Notes under the pieces: model-generated
What the model was told of the DNA's origin: nothing
The model's input: only the letters and a program-made list of their open reading frames with translations
Database searches by the model: none
Source of the DNA: Opitutia bacterium
GTDB taxonomy: Bacteria > Verrucomicrobiota > Verrucomicrobiia > Opitutales > Opitutaceae
Reading direction: 5' to 3'
NCBI GenBank assembly: GCA_947474365.1
Contig: CANJIU010000004.1
Coordinates: 1 to 64,000, forward strand
DNA length: 64,000 bases
Shown here: positions 28,471 through 36,723 of the stretch, piece after piece
Layout: every line of letters starts with the position of its first letter
Numbering within the stretch: position 1 is the stretch's first letter
Program-made: the position numbers and the translations under genes

Positions 28471-28982
28471 CGCTTCACTCTCCGCGCCCGGGTGAGGCAA
28501 ACGGCCAGCGACGAACAGCCACCTGTGAACTGTCCCGTGGCCGCGATCACCTGCGGCGCCGAAGTGCGCGGAGCCACGGAAAAACCTCGATCGAGGAAAA
28601 AGCGTTCCGCGGTCGTTGTCAGCAACCACCACCGCTCGACGCCCCATTCGGCCGCCGCCGCGTCGAGCCGCCGCACCAATTCAACTCCAAGACCCAGACC
28701 ACGGCTTTCCGGTGCGACCACCAACGATCGCAACAAGGCATCCGGAGCGTGCACTTCCGCCCCCACGGCGCCGACTACGCGTCCGGCGCCATCGCGGGCC
28801 ACGAGAAATTTCGCGCCGGACGACGCCAAGTCACAGTGGGGCAGCCCGGCGGCCTGCAACAAGGCGCCGATCTTCACTACATCTCGCGGCTCGGCCGGCG
28901 CGACAACGACACCGGACGTCGCCGCACACCCTGCCCCGCCCTCCGATTCCCACTCCGCCGGTTTATTTATTTCCCGATTCAT
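28467..28982 (-). CDS. arsN2: arsenic resistance N-acetyltransferase ArsN2
   Basis: A 171-residue GNAT acetyltransferase. The acetyl-CoA loop reads RSLVVAPESRGLGLGVELVRRL. The end of the protein follows the ArsN2 pattern: WLLTTTAERFFLDRGF, then RTSAPQVIAATGQF and a Cys/Ser-rich terminal segment. ArsN2-type proteins are known from arsenic islands; ArsN1 acetylates arsenical herbicide compounds, and the exact ArsN2 substrate is less clear. It overlaps arsM upstream and sigZ downstream by four bases each, making a tightly coupled arsM-arsN2-sigZ operon. The N-terminal 25 residues are not conserved. Confidence 0.85.
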   Translation of the reverse strand: MNREINKPAEWESEGGAGCAATSGVVVAPAEPRDVVKIGALLQAAGLPHCDLASSGAKFLVARDGAGRVVGAVGAEVHAPDALLRSLVVAPESRGLGLGVELVRRLDAAAAEWGVERWWLLTTTAERFFLDRGFSVAPRTSAPQVIAATGQFTGGCSSLAVCLTRARRVKR

Positions 28983-29824
28983 GACCTTGCTCCCTTATAC
29001 GCGGTCACCAGCGCACTCACGACAAAATCACCAGCCGTCGCGTCGTCGGTCCATTCGCGGATGACTGCCCGGGAATTTTCGCGCAACGTTATCTCCACGC
29101 GGGCAAACCCCGCCGCCGCCAGCAGCGAGCGCAAATCGTCGACGAGGGCCGCACCCCCGACACACGCGCCAATCGCGGCGAGTTTCTCCCGCAACGCCTC
29201 CGGCAGCGGTTGCGTCGCCACCACGTCCGCAATCGCCAGCCGGCCTCCCGGCTTCAACACCCGAAACGCCTCACTCAACACCCGCGGCTTGTCAGGCGAC
29301 AGGTTGATCACGCAATTCGAGATGATCAGGTCGACGCTCGCATCGGCAACCGGCAGCGCTTCGATCTCGCCCAACCGGAACTCGACATTGGGGTATCCGG
29401 ATTTTGCGGCATTGGCACGGGCCCGCGCGACCATCGGAGCCGTCATGTCCACCCCGATGACGCGTCCCGTGCCCGCGAGTTGCCGGGCGGCGAGGAGACA
29501 GTCGAAGCCGGCCCCGCTGCCAAGATCGAGTACGGTCTCCCCCGGCCGGATGCCCGCGATCGCGAGCGGATTGCCGCAGCCGAGTCCCAGATCGGCCCCG
29601 TCAGCCACCGCCAGCTCGGCAGGCGAATAACCGAGTTTTTCGCCATAGGTCGTACCAGCAGCGGCGTCGGAACAGCAACCCGAGGACACGGCACAAACGC
29701 AACCAGCCTCCTCCTGAAGGGCGATCGCGCCGTAGCGCTCGCGCACGTAGTTTCGAATTGCGTCCGGCCCGGGAGCGGCCAACGCGGGGTTGGACAGAAC
29801 AGGGGAAGGATTGGATTGGTTCAT
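28979..29824 (-). CDS. arsM: arsenite S-adenosylmethionine methyltransferase
   Basis: A 281-residue ArsM. It methylates As(III) stepwise with SAM to volatile or less toxic forms. The N-terminus has the Cys cluster Cys42, Cys44 and Cys50-Cys51. GLGCGNPLAIA contains Cys83, directly before the SAM site VLDLGSGAGFD. The As(III)-binding cysteines of the family correspond to Cys171 (SNCVINL) and Cys221 (GACVGG). All these features are diagnostic. The ATG at 29824 is preferred over the in-frame upstream start because homology starts there. It is the first gene of the leftward operon, and no arsR, arsC or arsB is visible nearby. Confidence 0.95.
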   Translation of the reverse strand: MNQSNPSPVLSNPALAAPGPDAIRNYVRERYGAIALQEEAGCVCAVSSGCCSDAAAGTTYGEKLGYSPAELAVADGADLGLGCGNPLAIAGIRPGETVLDLGSGAGFDCLLAARQLAGTGRVIGVDMTAPMVARARANAAKSGYPNVEFRLGEIEALPVADASVDLIISNCVINLSPDKPRVLSEAFRVLKPGGRLAIADVVATQPLPEALREKLAAIGACVGGAALVDDLRSLLAAAGFARVEITLRENSRAVIREWTDDATAGDFVVSALVTAYKGARS

Positions 29825-29956
29825 GAGAGGAAGTCTATCCCTGCAGACGCGAAACCGGTTCGAAGGACGCAAAGATTCCGCGTCGGCCCGAAATGCGCGT
29901 TGAAATCGGCCGCGACCCCGCTACGCCTCCGTGGTCCACTCAATCCTCCACGCTCC

Positions 29957-30574
29957 ATGAAAAAATACCTCGTCGAATTCATCGGCACCTTCTTCCTCGT
30001 CTTCACCGTCGGCATGGCCGTGCGCAGCGGTTCCGGGCTCGCGCCGCTCGCGATCGGCGCCTCGCTCATGGTCATGATTTTTGCCGGAGGCCATGTCTCC
30101 GGGGCGCATTTCAACCCGGCCGTGACGCTCGCCGTGTTTCTCCGCGGCAAATGCGACAAGGGCGACGTCATTCCCTACTGGATCGCGCAGCTCGCCGCGG
30201 GCGTGGTCGCAGCGTTCATCGTGTCGTTTCTCTTCGGCGGCAAGGCGGCCAGCGCGGCGGTGCACGCCACCGTGCCGTCAGTGATCGTTGAATACCTCTT
30301 CACCTTCGCCCTCGCCTGGGTCGTGCTCAACACCGCGACCGCCAAGGGCACCGCGGGAAATTCGTTCTACGGCCTGGCCATCGGCATGACCGTCATGACC
30401 GGCGCCGTCGCGGTCGGAGGCGTCTCCGGCGGGGCGTTCAATCCCGCTGTCGGCCTGGGCGTCTTCACGATGGGGCTGGAGTCGGCCAAACAGCTCGGCG
30501 TGTACGTCGTGTCCGATCTGGCCGGCGGCGCGGCCGCGGCGCTGACGTACAAGTTCGTCAACGGATCCGAGTAA
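29957..30574 (+). CDS. aquaporin (MIP family)
   Basis: A 205-residue channel of the MIP family with six short hydrophobic helices and the two pore motifs HFNPAVT and AFNPAVG. The second lacks the Asp of glycerol facilitators, so a water-type pore is more likely than a GlpF-type one. It is divergent from the arsM operon, with 132 bases between the starts. Its tandem arrangement with an arsenic operon may be incidental. At 205 residues it is shorter than typical AqpZ (about 230). It ends 48 bases before a strong bidirectional terminator. Confidence 0.83.
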   Translation: MKKYLVEFIGTFFLVFTVGMAVRSGSGLAPLAIGASLMVMIFAGGHVSGAHFNPAVTLAVFLRGKCDKGDVIPYWIAQLAAGVVAAFIVSFLFGGKAASAAVHATVPSVIVEYLFTFALAWVVLNTATAKGTAGNSFYGLAIGMTVMTGAVAVGGVSGGAFNPAVGLGVFTMGLESAKQLGVYVVSDLAGGAAAALTYKFVNGSE

Positions 30575-30622
30575 GACCGGCCGGTCCACAACCGGCGCCC
30601 ACGATTTTCCGAACAACAAAAA

Positions 30623-30654
30623 GGGCGGGTCGATTGACCCGCCCTGAATTTTTT
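30623..30654 (+). terminator. bidirectional rho-independent terminator
   Basis: A perfect 9-bp stem GGGCGGGTC/GACCCGCCC with loop GATT is followed by TGAATTTTTT on the plus strand and by a T-rich stretch on the minus strand (TTTTTGTTGTTC). It lies between the convergent aquaporin and DEAD-box helicase genes and can serve both. Confidence 0.9.
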
Positions 30655-32368
30655 ACCGGCGCACGCCCCGGTGCAGGCGGCTCACGGGTTTGACCGCGGC
30701 GGCCGCCGTCTCGGCGAGCGCCTTCTCGTCGAAGAGCGCGGAATAAATGTAGGGGAAGCCCTCGATCTTCTTCCGTTCCACGGCGACTCCCATGTAGCGT
30801 TCGATGGAACGGGCGTCCCGCACGTCGTCCTCGGTCACGAGGGTGAAGGCGTCACCGGTGTTCTGCGCGCGGCCCGTGCGGCCGATCCGGTGCACGTAGT
30901 CCTCGGCGTTTTCCGGGACGTCGTAGTTGATGACATGCGACACGCCGGCGATGTCGAGGCCCCGGGCAGCGATGTCCGTCGCCACCAGCACCTCGTACTT
31001 GCCGCTCTTGAAACCGTCGAGCGCCTCGATGCGTTCGCGCTGATTCCGGTCGGAGTGCATCACCCCGACGGTGTGGCCCTTGCTGACCAGGCGGTGGGCG
31101 ATGCGGTCGGCGCCCATGCGCGTACGGCTGAAAATCAACACGCTCTTGAAGTCGGTCTGTTCGAGCAGCAGCTGGAGCAGGTCGAATTTCTGAGAGGCCA
31201 CCACGGGATAAAAGGCGTGGGTGACGGTTTCCGCCGGCGAACGCTGGCGGCCGATTTCAACCTTCAACGGATCGCGCAGCGCCCAGCTCGCCAGCTGTTC
31301 GAGCTCGGGAGGCAAGGTCGCGGTGAAGAAGAGCGTCTGCCGGTCCTTGCGGCATTTCTGCACGATGCGTTTCACATCCGGCAGGAAGCCCATGTCGAGC
31401 ATCCGGTCGACCTCGTCGAGCACGAGGATGTCGATGTCGGCGAGCGAACAGTTGCCGCGCTCAAGGTGGTCGAGCAGACGGCCCGGAGTCGCCGCCAGAA
31501 TATCCATGCCGCGGCGCAGGTCATCCTCCTGTTTGCCGTAGCCGACGCCACCGTAGACGATCGTCACGCGCAGATCGGTGAACTTGGCGAATTTCTGAAA
31601 CGCCTCCTCCACCTGCAGCGCGAGTTCGCGGGTCGGTTCGAGAATCAGGCAGCGCAATTTCCCGTGGGTACCCAGCCGCTGGATGATCGGGAGCGCGAAG
31701 GCCGCCGTCTTACCGGTGCCGGTTTGCGCGGAGCCAATGACATCGCCGCCCTTGAGCACGACGGGAATCGCCTGCGCCTGAATCGGGGTGGGATTGAGGT
31801 AACCCATCTCCTGCACGCCATAGGCCAGGGCATCGCTGAGCCCAAGGGCCGTGAAGGGCGTATCCATCTTCGGAATATCAACCGGTGTCACGGGCTTGAT
31901 GTCGGCCGTGCGCGGATGATCGTAGGTCTTGTCGGTCATCGGCCGCTCGCGCTTGCCTTGAGCCGCGCCGAACGATTCACCGCGCGAGGCCCCACGGCCA
32001 CGACCGCCACCGGAACGGGATTGAAAACCACCGTCGCGTCGGGCGCCACCGCCACCACCGCTGCGTTCACCCTGGTAGCCGCGTTCGCCCCGATCGGAAC
32101 GTTCGCCCCGCGGCCCGTGGTCGTCGCGGCGCGCACGCGGCTCGTGTCCACCGCTCTGGCTTCGCGGTTGGTGCGAGTGCCCTTGGGAACGCCCGCCGCC
32201 ATGACCGGAGCCAGGAGAACCGCGTTCGGAACGACCCTCGGTGCGGGGCGCGGCCGCGTGCGGCTTGGCGTGTGAACTGGAAGTGGATTTCGCGGCCGGC
32301 TCCGCCGGTTTCGCTGTACGCGAGGGCGCAATGGTGGCGCGCAGCTTCGCAAAGATTTTCTTCAACAT
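30653..32368 (-). CDS. DEAD-box RNA helicase
   Basis: A 571-residue ATP-dependent RNA helicase. After a low-complexity N-terminal region of about 150 residues rich in Arg, Gly, Ser and His, the helicase core shows the Q motif (NPTPIQAQAIPVVL), Walker A AQTGTGKT, PTRELALQ, a DEVD form of motif II (LDEVDRMLDMGF), SAT-like TATLPPE, then ATDIAARGLDI and HRIGRTGR. The RhlE/DbpA class is closest. The Arg/Gly-rich stretch sits on the N-terminal side, whereas in RhlE-type proteins such tails are usually C-terminal. ATG 32368 is chosen by homology. Likely roles are ribosome assembly or mRNA decay; no partner gene is adjacent. Confidence 0.92.
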   Translation of the reverse strand: MLKKIFAKLRATIAPSRTAKPAEPAAKSTSSSHAKPHAAAPRTEGRSERGSPGSGHGGGRSQGHSHQPRSQSGGHEPRARRDDHGPRGERSDRGERGYQGERSGGGGGARRDGGFQSRSGGGRGRGASRGESFGAAQGKRERPMTDKTYDHPRTADIKPVTPVDIPKMDTPFTALGLSDALAYGVQEMGYLNPTPIQAQAIPVVLKGGDVIGSAQTGTGKTAAFALPIIQRLGTHGKLRCLILEPTRELALQVEEAFQKFAKFTDLRVTIVYGGVGYGKQEDDLRRGMDILAATPGRLLDHLERGNCSLADIDILVLDEVDRMLDMGFLPDVKRIVQKCRKDRQTLFFTATLPPELEQLASWALRDPLKVEIGRQRSPAETVTHAFYPVVASQKFDLLQLLLEQTDFKSVLIFSRTRMGADRIAHRLVSKGHTVGVMHSDRNQRERIEALDGFKSGKYEVLVATDIAARGLDIAGVSHVINYDVPENAEDYVHRIGRTGRAQNTGDAFTLVTEDDVRDARSIERYMGVAVERKKIEGFPYIYSALFDEKALAETAAAAVKPVSRLHRGVRR

Positions 32369-32627
32369 GACAATAGAAGGCTGAGAGAGTCTCCGAATCG
32401 CCCCGCTTTGCAACCTCCATATCCCGAACCAAGGAACCCCCGCGTCTGTCGCTTGACTTCCTCTGTCCCAGAAACACCTGTGCCGACCTCGCCTTCATGA
32501 CCCGAATTTTGCCGCCTACACCCCGTTTTCTCCCTCACGGCCAACCTGAGAACTGGCGGGGTGCTACATGATCGCCCCAACGGCAGTGGCGCCGCGTTTC
32601 AACCGTCGGCCTCATCTCGCCCTCTGA
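32369..32627. other. intergenic region with divergent promoters
   Basis: About 260 bases between the divergent DEAD-box helicase and VOC-family genes. It is likely to contain promoters for both. No hairpin, repeat or small open frame stands out, and no clear promoter elements were recognised. Confidence 0.4.
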
Positions 32628-33401
32628 ATGAGCGCCTCCCTCCACCTCATCGCCATTCAGCTGCGCGTCGCCCACCTAAGCCGCAGTATCAACTTTTACG
32701 TGCGCCAACTGGGGTTCGCGGTGAAATCCCAGAACGCCGGCCAGGTCGATCTCGCGACGTCGACTGATGGTCCGGCCTTACTGACGCTCGTCGAGCAGCG
32801 TGACGCCTCCGCGGCCCCACCGGACGCCGCGGGACTTTTTCATGCCGCCCTGCTGCTGCCGTCCCGGCCGGCGTTGGGCGCCTGGCTCGCGTTCGCTCAC
32901 GCCCAGGGTGTCGCCTTTGAAGGATTTTCCGATCACGGCGTTAGCGAGGCCATTTACTTCGCGGATCCCGACGGCAACGGCCTGGAATTCTATCGGGATC
33001 GCCCTCGCCCGGAGTGGCCGACTGCAAATGGGGAAATCGCCATGAGCACCCAGCCGCTCGCCTTGCGTAGCCTGCTTGCCGAGGCGGCACCCGCATCCGC
33101 GGCCCCGCTGGCAGGCTCGACATGGGGTCATCTTCACCTGCGCGTCACAAATCTGGACCGGAGCGAGGCGTTTTACGCCGAGAAACTTGGCATGGTTGTC
33201 ACCCAGCGGAGCTATCCCGGCGCACGTTTCATGGCCGCCGACGGATATCATCACCACCTCGGGCTCAACACGTGGGGCAATCCACGCCGGCCCCAACCCG
33301 CCGGCTCCTTGGGTCTCGTCGCCGCGACGTTTGCCATCGCGGGTCGCCAATCCGGGGTGGCGCTCACCGATCCCGACGGAATTCACCTGCGGGTGCAGTA
33401 G
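32628..33401 (+). CDS. two-domain VOC-family protein (CatE-like dioxygenase fold)
   Basis: A 257-residue protein of two tandem vicinal-oxygen-chelate domains (about residues 5-130 and 165-257). The first starts LIAIQLRVAHLSRSINFYV and contains DPDGNGLEFYRDRPRPEW. The second has HLHLRVTNLDRSEAFYAEKLGMVV and the metal-binding-type stretch GYHHHLGLNTWG. This is the pattern of the catechol-2,3-dioxygenase CatE/YfiE group. The ring-cleavage substrate is not determinable, and no aromatic degradation genes are adjacent. A linker of about 30 residues rich in Ala and Pro separates the domains. Confidence 0.8.
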   Translation: MSASLHLIAIQLRVAHLSRSINFYVRQLGFAVKSQNAGQVDLATSTDGPALLTLVEQRDASAAPPDAAGLFHAALLLPSRPALGAWLAFAHAQGVAFEGFSDHGVSEAIYFADPDGNGLEFYRDRPRPEWPTANGEIAMSTQPLALRSLLAEAAPASAAPLAGSTWGHLHLRVTNLDRSEAFYAEKLGMVVTQRSYPGARFMAADGYHHHLGLNTWGNPRRPQPAGSLGLVAATFAIAGRQSGVALTDPDGIHLRVQ

Positions 33402-33439
33402 AGCCGTCGCTGTCCGACCCGGAAAACCCGCAGAACGAA

Positions 33440-33467
33440 CCACCGGTCGTGTTCCACCGGTCGTGTT
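33440..33467. repeat. perfect 14-bp tandem duplication
   Basis: The unit CCACCGGTCGTGTT occurs twice head to tail without mismatch, in the 125-base gap between the VOC gene and the first pilT-like gene. It is not long enough for secondary structure on its own. It may be a recent slip duplication or a pair of regulator sites. Confidence 0.6.
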
Positions 33468-33526
33468 CGCGCTTGGCTTGCGGCCGGGCGATCGCAATTC
33501 TCGCCCCGGTTTCCCACCGACTGCGC

Positions 33527-34942
33527 ATGAATGACGATACCCGTTGGCTCGCCCGCCTTGGCATTGACCAAGGTCTCTTTACCCGGCCCCAGTGCCTCCA
33601 AGTCTACGCCAAGCTCGGTGATGCCGCCGACCTGATGGCGTTCGCCCAGGAATTTATCGACAGCGGCATCGTCACCGATGTCGGGACGCTCGAGACCATC
33701 GCCGGACAGGCGATCGAGAAAGGGGAAAAGGGACCTCCCACCGCCGACCCGTTTCAGGCGGAGACCCGCTCGACCCCGCACCGCGTCCAGCCCGGCCAGG
33801 GACTCGCGTCCCGCAATAAGGCGTCCGGCGGCGCGCCCAACTTCCCTTTCGAGTCGATCGCCCAGCTTGACGATGCGTCCCTCGCCGAGGGGCTGCGCGA
33901 CCTGCTGAGATCGAGTGCGGCCTTCGGCGCCAGCGATCTCCATCTTTCGACCAACGCCCGGCCCTTCATCCGCAAAGACCGCGTCTTATCCTACCTTTCC
34001 GAATACGTCCTGACCGCCCCCGACGCCCTGCGGATCAATACCGCGCTGCTTTCCGAGTCCCAGAAAAAGACCTTCCTCGAGCGCAAGGACTTTGACTACG
34101 CCCTGGCCGTCACGGGCGCCGAGCGCTATCGCGTCAACCTGATGTTCCACAAGAACGGCGCCGCCGGGGCCTACCGCATGGTGCCCGCCGAGACGCGCAC
34201 CCTTGAGACGCTCGGTTACACGAAGCACCTCGAGACGTTGAAGAAGATGCTGTCCTATCATAACGGACTCATCCTCATCACCGGTCCCGTCGGCTCCGGG
34301 AAGACCACCACGCTCGCCTCGATGGTCGCCTATCTCAACGAGACCCGTACCGACCACATCATCACCGTCGAGGATCCGATCGAGGTCGTGCAGCCGGCCA
34401 AAGGCTGCAACGTCACCCAACGCGAAGTCGGACCCCACACGCGGACCTTTGCCTCCGCCCTCAAGGGCGCGCTCCGTGAGGACCCCGACATCATCGTCAT
34501 CGGTGAGCTCCGCGACCTCGAGACGATTGAAATGGCAATCAGCGCGTCGGAGACCGGACACCTCGTCATCGGCACGATGCACACCAGCGATGCCTCCACG
34601 ACGCTGAACCGGCTCCTCGACGTCTTCCCGCCCGCACAGCAGACGCAGATCCGTTCGAGCGTGGCGGAAAGCCTGCGAGGCATCGTCTGCCAACGCCTGC
34701 TCCCGGGCACCGCGGGCGGCGTCGTGCTCGCCTGCGAGATCCTCGTCAGCAACATCGCGATTCAAAATCTGATCCGGGAAGGCAAGTCCACCGGACTCAA
34801 GAACACGATGGAAACCGGCGTGAAGGAGGGAATGTGCCTGATGGACAATGTGGTCTTCGCGCTGGCCCAGGAGCGCAAAATCTCCGGAGAAACCGCGCGC
34901 GCCAACATCGCCAACCGCGTGCTAAAGGGAAGACTCACGTGA
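33527..34942 (+). CDS. PilT/PilU-type twitching ATPase with N-terminal extension
   Basis: A 471-residue secretion ATPase of the PilT class, which powers type IV pilus retraction on the cytoplasmic face. Core motifs include Walker A GPVGSGKTTTLAS, the Asp box TVEDPIEVVQP, Walker B DIIVIGELRDLET and the His box GTMHTSDASTTLNRLLDVFP. The N-terminal 115 residues do not belong to the ATPase and contain polar and helical segments (residues 1-70) and a Ser/Pro/Lys-rich linker, a feature absent from ordinary PilT. ATG 33527 is chosen; codons upstream have no homology. The gene is followed by a small membrane protein gene (TGATG overlap) and a second pilT. Confidence 0.85.
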   Translation: MNDDTRWLARLGIDQGLFTRPQCLQVYAKLGDAADLMAFAQEFIDSGIVTDVGTLETIAGQAIEKGEKGPPTADPFQAETRSTPHRVQPGQGLASRNKASGGAPNFPFESIAQLDDASLAEGLRDLLRSSAAFGASDLHLSTNARPFIRKDRVLSYLSEYVLTAPDALRINTALLSESQKKTFLERKDFDYALAVTGAERYRVNLMFHKNGAAGAYRMVPAETRTLETLGYTKHLETLKKMLSYHNGLILITGPVGSGKTTTLASMVAYLNETRTDHIITVEDPIEVVQPAKGCNVTQREVGPHTRTFASALKGALREDPDIIVIGELRDLETIEMAISASETGHLVIGTMHTSDASTTLNRLLDVFPPAQQTQIRSSVAESLRGIVCQRLLPGTAGGVVLACEILVSNIAIQNLIREGKSTGLKNTMETGVKEGMCLMDNVVFALAQERKISGETARANIANRVLKGRLT

Positions 34943-35205
34943 TGGCCGCCACGCTGCCCGAAAACGAGACGCTCGCTTCCGTCGAGGCCGCCTATCGACA
35001 GGCGTTCTGGAAGATCATCGGGCACACCGTTTTTTTCGTCGCCTGCTGCGCCGTCGCCATCTTCGCCCGTCGCATTTTCAAGATGCCCCCCGCGCTGCTC
35101 ACCGTCGCCTTCTTCGTCGCCCTCGCCCTTTTTGGCGGCGACCTCTGGCGCTTCATCACCTGCCGGCGCCGCCTCGAGCGGCTGCGGGCGGAAAATTCCA
35201 ACTGA
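34942..35205 (+). CDS. small membrane protein between two PilT genes
   Basis: An 87-residue protein with two hydrophobic helices (roughly residues 22-43 and 47-65) and a basic, helical C-terminal tail (CRRRLERLRAEN). The ATG at 34942 overlaps the previous stop as TGATG, and the next pilT starts 11 bases after its stop. The fold is not recognised. Position between two PilT-type ATPases suggests a pilus-associated accessory function, but this is inference only. Confidence 0.7.
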   Translation: MAATLPENETLASVEAAYRQAFWKIIGHTVFFVACCAVAIFARRIFKMPPALLTVAFFVALALFGGDLWRFITCRRRLERLRAENSN

Positions 35206-35215
35206 TACTGTTCTC

Positions 35216-36292
35216 ATGGCCGCCATCGATTCCCTCCTCAAATCCATGCTCGAAAAGGGCGGGTCCGACCTGCACCTCACCGTCGGCCTGCCTCCCAAGA
35301 CGCGCGCCTCCGGCTCGCTCCAGGCGATGAGCGACCAGCCGATCGACGCCAAGACGATGGAGTCGCTGCTGCGGGAGATCTGCCCGGAGAAACGCTGGGC
35401 CGATTTCCTTGACCGCAAGGATCTCGACCTCGCGCACGAGATTCCCGGCGTGGCGCGTTTCCGCGGCAATTACCTCTACAACCACTGGGGCCAGGCCGCG
35501 GTGTTCCGTCAGATTCCGGCGAAGATCATGTCGTTCGAGCAGCTCAACCTGCCCGAGGCACTGAAGAAGCTCTGCCACCTCGATCAGGGACTCGTGGTCG
35601 TCACCGGTCCGACCGGCAGCGGCAAGTCGACCACGCTCGCCGCGATGATCGACTACATCAACTCGAACCTCGCCCGGCACATCATCACGATCGAGGATCC
35701 GATTGAGTTTGTGCACCCCGTGAAAAAATCGGTCATCGTCCACCGTGAGGTCGGCGAGCACACCGCCTCATTCGCCGCCGCGCTGAAGGGCGCGATGCGC
35801 CACGACCCCGACATCCTGCTCCTCGGTGAAATGCGCGAGATGGAGACGATCAAGCTCGCGCTCGGCTGCGCCTCGATGGGCATGCTCGTCTTCGGCACGC
35901 TCCACACCAACAACGCGGCCAAGACCGTCGACCGCATCATCAACACGTTTCCCGCCGAGGAGCAGAACCAGGTCCGCGTGATGCTCTCAAGCTGCCTCGC
36001 CGGCGTCGTCGCCCAGCTCCTCTGCAAAAAGATTCCGAAGGGTCGCTGCGCCGTGCACGAGATCCTCCTCACACATGAGGCGCTGCCCAACACGATCCGC
36101 AGCGGCCAGATTGCGAACATCAAGTCGATCATCGAGAGCGGCGGCAGCGACGGCATGATCACGATGGACATGAGCCTGATGAACCGCGTGAAGGATGGCA
36201 CGATCGAGGCGAAGGAGGCCTACATGAAGGCCGCCATCAAAGGTACATTCGCCTCGATGTTGCAGCCCGGCGATTTGGACGGCGGACATTGA
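35216..36292 (+). CDS. pilT: PilT type IV pilus retraction ATPase
   Basis: A 358-residue hexameric ATPase of ordinary PilT length. It retracts type IV pili, driving twitching motility and surface sensing. Motifs: GGSDLHLTVGLPP in the N-domain, Walker A GPTGSGKSTTL, Asp box TIEDPIEFVHP, Walker B DILLLGEMREMET (the family usually has VGEMRD), and the His box FGTLHTNNAAKTVDRIIN. The C-terminal AIRSG-like region appears as NTIRSGQIANIKS. It is the third gene of the pilT-like operon. A different, extended paralogue lies two genes upstream. Pilus structural genes are not in the window. Confidence 0.93.
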   Translation: MAAIDSLLKSMLEKGGSDLHLTVGLPPKTRASGSLQAMSDQPIDAKTMESLLREICPEKRWADFLDRKDLDLAHEIPGVARFRGNYLYNHWGQAAVFRQIPAKIMSFEQLNLPEALKKLCHLDQGLVVVTGPTGSGKSTTLAAMIDYINSNLARHIITIEDPIEFVHPVKKSVIVHREVGEHTASFAAALKGAMRHDPDILLLGEMREMETIKLALGCASMGMLVFGTLHTNNAAKTVDRIINTFPAEEQNQVRVMLSSCLAGVVAQLLCKKIPKGRCAVHEILLTHEALPNTIRSGQIANIKSIIESGGSDGMITMDMSLMNRVKDGTIEAKEAYMKAAIKGTFASMLQPGDLDGGH

Positions 36293-36336
36293 TGGGGCGG
36301 CGGACGGGAGCCCTCGACTACCATCGCGCTCGTTCC

Positions 36337-36362
36337 TGGGGACGCCACGTCCCGTCGCGTGG
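36337..36362 (+). repeat. REP-like repeat copy A
   Basis: A 26-base element beginning TGGGGACGCCACG and ending CCCGTCGCGTGG. It shares its core with copies C and E of the same family. Its two halves are imperfectly palindromic around ACG/CGT. Confidence 0.65.
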
Positions 36363-36485
36363 CTTGCCGCGCTTTTACGCAACACCCCGGAGCTTCGTCA
36401 CGGTCGATGAGGCAAAGTCTCATCCCACGCTCTGAACTCCGCCTGCCTCGGTCCCCAACGGGCGGCGAAGGTCGGCGTTCCCTTA

Positions 36486-36517
36486 CCGGACGGCGACGGG
36501 GGCGTAGCCGCTCCAGT
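36486..36517 (-). repeat. REP-like repeat copy B
   Basis: A 32-base element identical to copy D at 31 of 32 positions. Its core, CGACGGGGGCGT, is the reverse complement of the core of copies A, C and E. It faces copy C across 24 bases, forming a REPIN-like inverted pair. Confidence 0.7.
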
Positions 36518-36541
36518 CCGATCCGTTCGGAATCCGGTTCC

Positions 36542-36568
36542 TGGGGACGCGACGCCCCCGTCGCGTGA
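36542..36568 (+). repeat. REP-like repeat copy C
   Basis: A 27-base element TGGGGACGCGACG followed by CCCCCGTCGCGTGA, in opposite orientation to copy B. Together B and C span 36486-36568 and could fold into one long hairpin. Confidence 0.7.
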
Positions 36569-36723
36569 CGAGACGTATCATCGACGCCGCTCCACTCGTG
36601 AAGGCCGGGTGCAGCGTAAGTTTCACGAGGAAAAGATGATAACCAGGAAGGGGTACGGCTCGCGGGGCACGACCTAGCCATCCCGTCCGCCGGCAAACCG
36701 CGCGCCAAGCCCTTTCTATTGTC

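Noticed and set aside
29957-30574. Second aquaporin as part of the arsenic operon
   Set aside because: It is on the other strand with its own terminator, and its second NPA motif lacks the glycerol-type Asp. Kept as a separate gene.
30671-32275. A 534-codon plus-strand open frame
   Set aside because: It is antisense to the DEAD-box helicase, with composition typical of a shadow frame and no domain marks.
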